From: Echinometra lucunter
Taxonomy: Eukaryota; Echinodermata; Echinoidea; Camarodonta; Echinometridae
Assembly (NCBI GenBank): GCA_029962745.1
Contig: CM057161.1
Span: forward strand, 7,081,876-7,145,875
Direction: 5' to 3'
Length of the DNA: 64,000 nucleotides
Shown here: positions 23,901-35,900 of the stretch, piece by piece
How positions within the stretch are numbered: the stretch's first letter is position 1
Layout: every line of letters starts with the position of its first letter
Translations under genes and position numbers: made by a program
The notes under the pieces: generated by a model
Told to the model about the DNA's origin: nothing
Databases searched by the model: none
Seen by the model: the letters and a program-made list of their open reading frames with translations, nothing else

Positions 23901-26900
23901 CGAATTGCATAATCATTTGAAGAATCCAAGAGGAAAATTATCACTCTTCCAAGGAAAATATATGGTTTTGATTATTCCAAGTTGTTTTGACTGCGATATG
24001 GGTTTAACCACCAACATGTCACGAGTGGCCATAGCAAAGAGTGCCGCTGCTCCGCGAGGGACAAGCAGCAATAACATGTATGATTACAACACCAACACCA
24101 ACACCGTACTTGAAATCATGAATTTCCCAATCCCTAGGGGCTGGTGTTGGTGAATGGGGAAATTACATGTAAATCGTCAACACGAACCGTGATACTCGGT
24201 TCAGCAGATGACATTCAACACCAGAAAGCAACACTGACTACTGGAAATACGTCAAATCTTGCGAGGTCAATCCCAACACCAGCCTAATTTCAAGTTCGGT
24301 GTTAAGGCTGGTGTTGGTGTTCTCACAACACCAACACCAGCCTCCAACACCGTACTTGAAATCACCCAATATTTATACTGTGCTACATGTTCACCTCAAA
24401 GAGTGCTCACGGAGCTGCCAACCCCATCTGGAAAAATATCATATTCTTTACTTCTTTTAAAGGCATTGGCTAACTTTGTGAGCAGCCGAATTTAAAAAAT
24501 TCTCAAACTAAGATGAAACCTGTGAATGAGTACTTGTATTTGTACTCAATTACCCTGAAACCAACCACAATTTGGAATGAAAAACTGCTAATACGATGCA
24601 AACCGCGATTTTATTAATTTTGGTCTCAGAGACAATAAAATAAGAGGACCGTTTTGCTTGAATTAAAAAAGAAAAAAAAAAAAGTTATTTACCTCCCTCC
24701 GCGTGATACGCCAATACACACAGTACAGTCCAGTGAGCCATGCACGCATGCGCACTCCTTACTCTAGTCCATGCAACTGACCCTTATTTATCAAACATTG
24801 GTTCACATTTTTGATATTTGAAAATACTTCCTGTGGATATTATTCTCTGAAACTTTCAGACTGGTATTTTTGCATGTTTATGTTTATCCCACTTTCAAGT
24901 AGCAAAACAAGTTTTTTTTTAAATCATAACAATGTTGTTAACCAATGCCTTTAATCCTAATTTCAAGCCAAAAATGCTAATTTGGGGCTTGAAAATTCAA
25001 AACATACAGCAGTGTGACTCCTTTGCCACCCAGTATGATATCCTAACTAAATATCACATTAATGACATACAGGGGTTATTTGATCCTTACTTGCTTCCTT
25101 TAAAATGATCTACAGTAATACACAGGTGGAATATACTGAGCATCAGGATGAACTTAAATGTTGATAATATAACACAGAAATAGGATAAAATAGGTAAAAA
25201 AGAATCACTGTCAGAACTTTCAAAAGTCCTATTTTGATGGGAAAAATCCTATTGTCATATTCCCTTTAAAAAATTCTACTAAATGGGATAAAATCGTACT
25301 AGTTGGTAGCTCTGTCCTCACGGTGTTTACAATGCATTATTATCATCTAAAATGATCTACAGTAATACACAGGTGGAATATACTGAGCATCAGGATGAAC
25401 TTAAATGTTGATAATATAACACAAAAATAGGATAAAATAAAGGTAAAAAAGAATTACTGTCAGAACTTTCAAAAATCCTATTTTAATGGGAAAAATCCTA
25501 TTGTCATATTCCCTTTAAAATAATTCTACTAAATAGGATAAAATCATACCAGTTGGTAGCTCTCTACTCACAGTGTTTACAATGCATTATTATCATCACC
25601 CCAGCAGTGCCAGGTACCCATTTATACACCTGGGTAGAGTACAGCAAAGGTAGATTAACCCATTCGTGACAGAGGTCCACATTTTGTGGTTTGGCCTAAT
25701 ATCTCTTGATGCAAAGCCCTAAAAATCATACCAAATACATGAGCAGAAAGAGCAAAAAATTCTATACAAACTGTGCCCATTTTAGTTGCGTCAATATTCA
25801 TTGTTTGATGCTGAAAATTTTTTAAAGGAAAATAAGCATTAAAATCCTTAAATTGGCGATGTGACAGAAAGTTTAAAATCACCATTTTCCCCTGCAAATT
25901 GGCAACTTTTTGACTACTCATCATAATTCCTGTCAATTTATATTCATTTCAGATACATGACGTTTTATAAGAAAAATGTAGCAATAATATAAAAATGTTG
26001 GTGTTGCCAATTTGAAGGATAAAAGCTGATCAAATTTGGCTATAAATAATTCCTGTAACGAATGGGTTAAATGACTTGCTGAACTTAGGAGCCAGGCATC
26101 AGTGGGAATCGAGCCCACAGCCCTTTGATTGAGAGCGTGTGTTTTTTACCAACTTTGCCACAACACCTCCACATAGCATTTGTGAAAGACTGTTCATTGT
26201 ACAACATGAAGTAACTTGCACTGTCATGAAGGGCTTGCAATACAAATTACTGCCGATTTTAAATATTACACTAAATCATGGTGATTTTGAAAAAAAAGAA
26301 AAGATTACTAACTTTAATTTGATACACATGACGAATTTAATAAAAAAAGAGTTTGGGTAAAATCCTGGACATGAGGTTTAAGAAAATCTAATACGCTTAT
26401 TGAATTAATTAATATGTACTGATAAGTCCCATAAATTATTCACAAGAGTTCAGATTACTGTTAAAGGTCTGGTCACTGGTAAAATAACTGCCTGTACAAC
26501 AACAACAACAACAACAACAACAAAATAAATGAAATACATACTTGTATTTTTCCTCACAACATAACAATAAATGTAAAACATAATCCCCATCCCCTTGGGG
26601 GAGGGTTCTTACTTGGGGTCAATTTGTGAAGGCACATTAGAGATAATTCCCTTTCCAATCCTTGCATGCACATTCATGTACACATTTGAAAATCACTTCT
26701 ATACTTAGCATTACTTGTCAAGTATGATTTTCTCCAAGTTATAACAGAGAGTGGGAATTAATCTTTGGACAAATTTTTCAGGAAGTGCTGATTCATCTCA
26801 TTTCTCTGGGTTCAACCTCTTTGAGTATACCCACAAGTCATATGAAATTAAGTGCATGCACTGTCTATCCATTGCAATAATGAACAACTAATATTACTTC

Positions 26901-29900
26901 CATCATAACCCCTGGGCATGATCAGGAAAAGTACATAGTGAAGAAAGAATTTTGTTTTTTTTCTCATCAAGTACAGAAATTAATACAAAAAAGGAGGGAA
27001 TGGCCAACCTAATTAGTATCACTTATTGTCAGTATGTCTGTTGGGGTTGGGTTTTACAAATACAAGCTCACAAGGCATTGAAACAAAGACAAAGAAATGC
27101 AAAACTACCATCAATGCTTGAAGTGCATTTTCTCTTTTTCAAATTGTGCAGGACTAAATTAGCTTCAATGTCATACAAAACAATGCTAATGATGGGGGAA
27201 ATGAAAGCTGTATGGCTTTACAATAATATGAAGAAAGAAATTATGCAACACTTTAATCAGCATGTAGTGAGATGATATTATGCAATCTTGTCTCTGAAGG
27301 AAATATGCAAAATCAATGGATAAAAACTGAAAAAAGAAGAACTAAACCAATTATATGAGGTGCATTCACACAAAAGAGGAAGTGAAATTGAAACGGCCTT
27401 GAAGCAACCCCGAATCGACATGTGTTTTCCAAAGACCAAAGCAAACGAGCCATTTTTGCAGGCAAAAAGTATGACATGTTGATTATTAATGGGTGCCCTT
27501 GTTGGGGAGAGTTTGCACTTGGTATTTTCCTGAAGTTGCTAATTTATATGATTTTCCATGGAATCAAAGGTACCATAGAAGACCAAATGGTCTTGTCAAG
27601 ACAGTCCCTTTATAGAAAACAGAGAGGCAATGTACTCCGTACTTGCAAGAATCCTGCCTTCATCTTACCTCAGAGTCTGACATGGAGCATGGATGCTGGT
27701 GATCCACAAAGTCCCTTAGACTGATACGGTCATGCTGTTTCCTGGATCGCCACAGGCTTCCAAGTTCAGGCTTGATTACTTTTTTCTACAAGTAAAAACA
27801 AAATAACAACTCAATGAAAACAAGTAGATTAACAATGTATTTATTAGTTGAATAAACACAGTCCTGACTACAGTGACACTCTTTTTTTTTTTTGGGGGGG
27901 GGGGGAGGTCCTCACTAAAGTAAGGGATTTCATGAAATTACAAAATTACAAGAAATTGCAGCAACATAGTGTCATGAACTGCTAAAATTAACCCCTTCGT
28001 GACAGAGGTCCACATTTTGTGGTTTGGCCCAAAGATGATAGAGCGCCGCGAAGCGGCGCAAGATGGTTCACTCTCCGAAAAACGTGATGTACGCAATGGA
28101 GCGTGGCCAGCCGCCATTTTGGTGTGCAAAGCGAGCCCTGAACCCGGAAGTGCTGTACGAGTGTAATTGCCTTTCCTGTGCATTTTGCGTGCAAATCATG
28201 GCAACAAAGTCCCGTTCGTCCGCTCATGAACATCATGATAGATTACCTGCTACAGGGAAATGATTTTTGTTGTCTCACACTACACTTTCTTAATATATTT
28301 TATATGTTTATTTCCCCGTGTATTTCATTGTCATGTTCAATTCATACTATTTGTTTGCAACTTTGCAACTGTGATACAAGGTAAAATGTACAATTATTAA
28401 CTGGTTACACTCAAGAAATATTATTGATTGCTACAATAGTCCACTAAATGCACTTTTTGTACGAACTTGGGATCCGGAGTAACATACTGTGAACTTACTT
28501 TTTTTCTATATTTTTGTTTTTGTTTTTGTTTTTTTTTTTTTTTGTTACAGCATTCACTGCATTCAGCATAACGTTTGACAGATTAATGATTGAGTTCAAA
28601 TTTTCCTAATAAAACTTATTCCTGCTTGCCTTTAAAATGTGACTCCAGATGTTTTTTTAATATTGAAGTAAGCTTGTGTGATGTAAAACAAGGCAAACGC
28701 CAAGCGTTGTCTCGCCTGCATATTGCAGTCATGAAGAGACTGCATGTCAAAACTATGCTATATGACTTCTGAGGCTGTCAGCAGTTTAGGGGGTGAATTG
28801 TGGTTCTGACAGTTTACATATGCAATAATGGTATAGGCCTACTTTATCCCTAGGAAATCAGATAACACTAAGAATGCTGTTAATACTATGAAGCTATAAT
28901 TATTTCCATGCAAGTAAGGAAATGAATGTTAGTGAAAAAGAATGTAACTGATAATAATGTGAGTAAAATTGTAAAATTAAATTAATTATTAAGGTGTTAT
29001 GGCAAACTTATTGTTTGAAAAATGGTATGAATTTGGTGATTCCACGTCAAAGCTATAGGAAGTTATTAGGTGTACAACATAGCACAGTGCCAGTTATGAA
29101 AAGTTCATTGACCTTTGACCTTTGACCTTAATCAAATTCAACTCACATTCGAACTTGACCTGCACCTTCAAGAGATGGACCTCTCATATGAATTTGGCAA
29201 TCCTACCTCGAAGGTATAGAAAGTTATTGTGTGTACAACATAGCACAGTGCCAGTCATGGAAAGTTCATTGACCTTTGACCTCTGACCTTATTCAAATTC
29301 AACTCATACTCAAACTTGACCTGTGCCTTCAAGAGATGTACCTCTGGTATAAATTTGGTGATCCCACCTCGAAGCTATAGAAAGTTATTGTGTGTACAAC
29401 ACAGCACAGTGCCAGTCATGGAAAGTTCATTGACCTTTGACCTTTGACCTTAATCAAATTCAACTCACATTCGAACTTGACCTGCACCTTCAAGAGATGG
29501 ACCTCTTGTATGAATTTGGCAATCCTACCTCGAAGGTATAAAAAGTTATTGTGTGTACAATATAGCACAGTGCCAGTCATGGAAAGTTCATTGACCTTTG
29601 ACCTTTGACCTTATTCAAATTCGACTCATATTCGAACTTGACCTGTGCCTTCAAGAGATGGACCTCTGGTATGAATTTGGTGATTCCACGTCAAAGCTAT
29701 AGAAAGTTATTAGGTGTACAACATAGCACAGTGCCAGTTATGAAAAGTTCATTGACCTTTGACCTTTGACCTTGATCAAATTCAACTCACATTCGAACTT
29801 GACCTGCACCTTCAAGAGATGGACCTCTCATATGAATTTGGCAATCCTACCTCGAAGGTATAGAAAGTTATTGTGTGTACAACATAGCACAGTGCCAGTC

Positions 29901-32900
29901 ATGGAAAGTTCATTGACCTTTGCCTCTGACCTTATTCAAATTCAACTCATACTCAAACTTGACCTGTGCCTTCAAGAGATGTACCTCTGGTATAAATTTG
30001 GTGATCCCACCTCGAAGCTATAGAAAGTTATTGTGTGTACAACACAGCACAGTGCCAGTCATGGAAAGTTCATTGACCTTTGACCTTTGACCTTAATCAA
30101 ATTCAACTCACATTCGAACTTGACCTGCACCTTCAAGAGATGGACCTCTTGTATGAATTTGGCAATCCTACCTCGAAGGTATAAAAAGTTATTGTGTGTA
30201 CAATATAGCACAGTGCCAGTCATGGAAAGTTCATTGACCTTTGACCTTTGACCTTATTCAAATTCGACTCATATTCGAACTTGACCTGCGCCTTCAAGAG
30301 ATGGACCTCTGGTATGAATTTGGTGATCCCACCTTAAAGCTATAGAAAGTTATTGGGTGTACAACACAATTGTTGACGACGACGCCGACGCCGCCGACGA
30401 TGCCGACGACGACGCCTACGCCGACACCGGAAATAGTGATACCTATGTCTCGCTCTGCTACGCAGGCGAGACAAAAATGTAGATATCCCTATTGCAATAA
30501 GGAGAATGTTGTGTGTTTGATTCTATATTATCGTCAGTCGAGAACCAGAAGGGGGCTATAACTTAAAGATGTTGCGTTGAAAATCAGAAGAGTGCAGATG
30601 CTATACAGCCTGTAGCGACAGTACCCAATAATATAATAATATCCAAGTCCTTTGGAAGCGCATAGAGACGTTATATCATAATGTGATATGCGCCATACAA
30701 GAACTATATATTATTATTATTATTATTACCCTTGACTATCTTTTGTAGTGGTGGAGGTGTGTGCATGCACATGTGTGTTTGTGACTGTGCAAGGCCCCGT
30801 AGGCAGAGATTTTTTCCGGGGGGGGGGGGGCAAGACCCTCATTTACTCTTCAAAACATTTCAAAATTTAAAATCTTGAGAAAAAAAGTGGGATTTAAACA
30901 TTTCTGGGCACCCCCCGGCTACGCGGCCATGTGTGTGTGTTGTCTTTGTGTGTAGGTGCGGCATACATACCAGTTTGCCCATTTTTGACAAGTAAATTTT
31001 TTTTGAGTTGTCAACTTAGTGATTTGAAATAATGTTGATATTGTTCTGTATTCTGCATGGCCATCTTCCCATAGTCGCTTCCTAATTCATTAGGTTTTTT
31101 TTCCACCTCATTATTTTACAAAGCTATTTCCCTCCAATTTTTGCATCTATAGCATACTCCATGCCCGACTCCATGGCGTATGATTCAGAAGCCGCGGAAC
31201 TTTTTGAAAGTGGGGGGGGGGGGGCGGGGGGGGAGCTTTTGTACAGAGGCAAATGTGTCAACTGAAAAAGGGGGGCTACCCCCCCCCCCCCGGTTCCGCG
31301 ACCCATGTGATTTTCATGGACGTACAATAAAAAAAAGTTAATAAAATCGGCATGTACCCTATAATCATTCACGCCAAATGTTTAATTCATACGCTATACT
31401 AATTATGTATGCTACCCTCCCCAGTGAACAAACAACGCGAATATATCGTATTAAACCTCCACCCCCCAATGTATAAATAGCTATGAATTCAAATAGACCT
31501 ACATGTTACACAATTTATCGACCTTTTTCAATGAAAAGCGAAAGTCTCCTTTCCAAATTTCCAAAGACTACGAAGCGAAACACCATGCGGCTCGCGGGCA
31601 CCGTGAGGGTATGTTGCACACTAAGATGGCGGCCGTTCCGACCCACAGATTTGAACGTACTTTTCGGAGAGTGAACCATCTTGCGCCGCTTCGCGGCGCT
31701 CTATCATCTTTGGTTTGGCCTAATATCTTTTGATGCAAAGCCCTAAAAATCATACCAAATACATGAGCAGAAAGAGCAAAAAATTCTACACAAACTGCCC
31801 ATTTTGGTTGCGTCAATATTCGTTGTTTGATGCTGAAAATTTTGTAAAGGAAAATAAGCATTAAAATCCTTAAATTGGCAATGTGATAGAAAGTTTAAAA
31901 TCACTGTTTTCCCCTGCAAATTGGCAACTTTTTGACTTCTCATCATAATTTCTGTCAATTTATATTCATTTCAGATACATGGCGTTTTATAAGAAAAATG
32001 CAGCAATAAAATAAAAATGTTGGTGTTGCCAATTTGAAGAATAAAAGCTGATCAAATTAGGCTTTAAATAATTCAATGCAGAGAGGGCACAAAACTCTTA
32101 CAAATTAGGACTATTTGTACAATTTGTGATACTTGCTTGAAAATGAAAATTTCTGGTTGTGCTATACTGATTAGTGTGTATTTAGACTTTAAACAAGGCG
32201 TTTGCGATGTTGTGTCTCGCCCACTTGTGAAAATAACTAGAAATATCGCGATCTGTGATGGCACACAACAGAACTGTATCGAAAGCTCATTGTGAAATAA
32301 CTGGGATGGAATAACATTTGATAAAATATGAGAAGGGTTTTTTATGAAATGGTACTGCATTTTCACGTGCATGTACTTTCCCTGCTTCTACTCTCATCCC
32401 TCTGATATGAGTAACATTGTATGATGACCTTTGACCTGACCATGTGACCTCTGACTGGACCATAACATGCAGGTCCCCTTAGTGCATCTACAACCCAAGT
32501 TTGATAGATAAGTGTCACATGGTTGCAGAGTTTTGTGTCATAAGAGAGTCTTGCACGTAAACTTTAATGTTTGACCTGAAATGACCTTTGACCTTACCAT
32601 GTGACCTATGACTGGACCATAACATGCAGGTTCCCTTAGTGCATCGACAACCCAAGTTTGATAGATAAGTGTCACACGGTTGCAGAGTTTTGAGTCATAA
32701 GAGAGTCTTGCACGTAAACTTCAACGTTTGACCTGAAATGACCTTTGACCTTACCATGTGACCTCTGACTGGACCATAACATGCAGGTCCCCTCAGTGCA
32801 TCTACAACCCAAGTTTGGTTGAAAAGTGAGTCACGGTTGCAAAGTTATGTGTGATAAGAGAGTCTTGCACGTCAACTTTAACATTTGACCTGAAATGACC

Positions 32901-35900
32901 TTTGACCTTACCATGTGACCTCTGACTGGACAATAAGATGCAGGTCCCCTTAGTGCATCTACAACCCAAGTTTGATTGAACAGTGTCACACAGTTGCAGA
33001 GTTTTGTGTCATAAGAGAGTCTTGCACGTAAATTTTAACGTTTGACCTAAAATGACCTTTGACCTTACCATGTGACCTCTGACTAGAGCATAACATGCAG
33101 GTCCGCTTAGGGCATCTACAACCCAAGTTTGGTTGAAAAGTGAGTCACGGTTGCAGAGTTTTGTGTCATAAGAGAGTCTTGCACGTAAACTTTAACGTTT
33201 GACCTGAAATGACCTTTGACCTTACCATGTGACCTCTGACTGGACCATAACATGCAGGTCCCCTTAGTGCATCTACAACCCAAGTTTGGTTGAAAAGTGA
33301 GTCACGGTTGCCAAGTTATCTTTCATAACGTTTGTGACGGACGGACGGACGGACGACGGACGGACGACGGACGGACGGACGACGGACGGACGACATTTGG
33401 ATCCCTTAGTCTCGCCTTCACCTCCGGTGGGCGAGACAAAAAGCAAGCAAATGCCAAATTTTATACTGGGTGCATCATAAGTTGATTAACAGGTTTCATG
33501 GGTTATTTAAAAAAGAAAAATCAATTGCGAAATTCAGAGGCTATCTAATAACTGCAGATGACATTAATCTTGAGGAGATAGTGTCTTACATCATCATTCA
33601 TGCTTTATTTCAAATCATTTGTTCATGTAAAACTGAAGAATAGATCATATTTCCTGCAATAACGTCTTTTGAAGTGACATTTGCTACCTTGCCAACAATT
33701 TCTACAAGACTATTTTTTCAACTGTATTTGTTTCCTGTTATTCTATATGCAACATATTCACTATGTGCATTGTCTTACCTCTTTTTACCTTTACCCTCTT
33801 CATATGAATAGAAATATTTTAATAGTAATAGTTAGCATTTCCATGTGCTGTGCTTTGATACATTACAATTTGTCATGAATCCAACTTTTATGTGCCTTGC
33901 CACTATTTGCAAATTGACAATGTTTTAGATATGTATATGTTTAAATTGTTATTACGCCAAACATGTAAACATGAATAATCCAGCTTTGGCTGTTTTTCAT
34001 GTGAAATGATTTATATTGTGTATCAAACATGTTTATGCCTAATATTCTTTAATTGAATTGAATTGTTATTCATTGATTAAAAAAAAAAAGTACTTTAAAA
34101 ACATAGTGAATAACACACATTTCCTGGTGTAACAACTTCTGAAAGATCACTTTCTACCATGTCAACACACCCTGTATACATGAATTAATTGCTTTTCCCT
34201 GGTCAAATCTATTTCATGGTTTTGCTTAAGAAATATAAGGATGGCAAAAAACACCGAAAATAACTATTAATAAAGTTGAAATATGCAGTCATGTCCACTG
34301 ATCCAAGAACAGACAGATCTCCCCCATTTTAAACAGTGTAACCAAAAGAAAAAAACAAAAACAAAAACAAAAACAACAAAATGAATCAACAGTAGTTACT
34401 ATAATGTAAGAAATTCTTGTGGAAAGAAATATATTAAGCCAATATTGGCAATTCATGAATTGTATGCATAAGCACAATCACAAGAGCAATGTACAATTAA
34501 AAGATTATCACATTCATCCAGTCGTACACAGGAAATGTCTTGTTTTCATTTTTCAAGTGTTGATAAGGATGAAATATCAATCAGGTTCAGTGAAAAATAG
34601 GAGTCCCCTCTTCACTGCATAATAAATAAAAAGCAATTGTGTCTTATCGATTCATTATAAAGGAGATTTATTACATTTGGGGAAAAGCCAAACAAACTGC
34701 ATATGAGAAGGAGTTTAGATTTGTTTCTGCGGCTTCATTCAATTGATATCAACTGTCAGTTTGAAAAATAAACATCAGCGATTATCTCAAGAGTACATGT
34801 ATGAGTAATATGTTAGGTAATGGAATTCACAGGTACTGTCAATGGGTATGTATGCTGATAAAGTAGGACATACCGTCTGCCTGGGATCGTGTTAGTCCAA
34901 TTAGCGAAAGTATTTCTTATTGAAAGATACTGCAATTGTAAAAAACAATCGTACTACAAGTCAGTAGTTTGGTTAAATTCTTTTCTTAGATAGTTAGAAT
35001 TTGATTAAAATGGTTAAGAGTGTAAGTTATAATTCTATTGTATTGAATATATTTTAGCAGTTTGATATTGTTTTCATTTTGTAAAGCTCCTAGAGATTGA
35101 TTTTCTATCTAAGCACTATATTAGGCTCAACTTATATTATCATTATTAGTAGTAGTAAATATCATATATAGAGTTTTGTGATAATTTTAGAGAGATCTCT
35201 TGACTTTACAACAGCTCTAGATTGTACATACCCTCCTTGCATCAATCCGTAGTTGCTGTGCTCTTCGTGCTTCAGCCCATTTCACTTCAAATGAACATGC
35301 TCCCTCTGCTCCAGTGGGTGTGGCTTCATGCTGGCTCTGTGATTGGTCAGTTGCATCCTCATCTGGACATGGCTTCACAAAAGGCCCTGCAGGATGTAGG
35401 CTTGCATCACTTACATGGAGGCTACTGTAGAAACAACCATATGGTAATGATCAAATTTATTGTTTCAACATCACAAGCTTTGGGAATACTAGAAGAAGGC
35501 AGAGATTAATTAGACATATCCACACTATATCTTACTTTACACAGAATGTAAGCAACACATATTTCATACACTATGGAAAAACAGTCATTGAAGTAAGTTT
35601 TGTTTCTAAGACTATTTACATTATAACTGTAGTCAGATTTTTACCCAAACACACATCTTCAAACTTGCATTTAGGCTTTAAAACATTCTCTCCTCAAATC
35701 TTGGTGAGTTGCTACAACAGCTTACCTGATACTTTGTCTGGCAGGGGGAGATGACTGCAGAGCTTTTAATTGGTTTGTCCTATCATTCAAAACAACTGCC
35801 AAAGAGATCAAACACATAAAAATCAATTAAAAAACACCCAACACTCTAAATAAATGCATATACATACACGTATGTTTTAACCCATTCGTGACAGAGGGTC

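Larger units (their letters stand above)
28030..31712. mobile_element. hAT-like 3.7-kb element, 52-bp TIRs, 8-bp target duplication
   Basis: The two ends are perfect inverted repeats over about 52 bp, starting CAAAGATGATAGAGCGCCGC, with weaker inverted similarity for a further 80 bp (ccgccattttggtgtgcaa against ccgccatcttagtgtgcaa). It is flanked by GTTTGGCC on both sides (28022-28029 and 31713-31720), a sequence single in intact MITE copies. An 8-bp duplication and CA-starting tips fit the hAT superfamily. No transposase; it contains a pearl-like element. Confidence 0.82.
27992..32074. mobile_element. CCCATTCGT-family MITE, copy 2, split by hAT-like element
   Basis: The left part is 27992-28029 after TTAA (27988-27991); the right part is 31721-32074 and matches copy 1 to the 'ggctttaaataattc' segment, but the right tip is missing. 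The two halves are separated by the 3.7-kb element at 28030-31712. Confidence 0.8.

Noticed and set aside
28063..28263. Short frames at the hAT-like element ends
   Set aside because: They lie within or next to the terminal inverted repeats and have no transposase motif.
29028..30360. Regular repeats resembling a CRISPR array
   Set aside because: Units are 161 bp and contiguous with no unique spacers, in an animal intron; this is a transposon minisatellite.
35726..35754. 29-nt version of exon 9 using the CTCTGCAG acceptor
   Set aside because: Although the acceptor looks better, it breaks the reading frame into exon 10; the 37-nt version keeps it.
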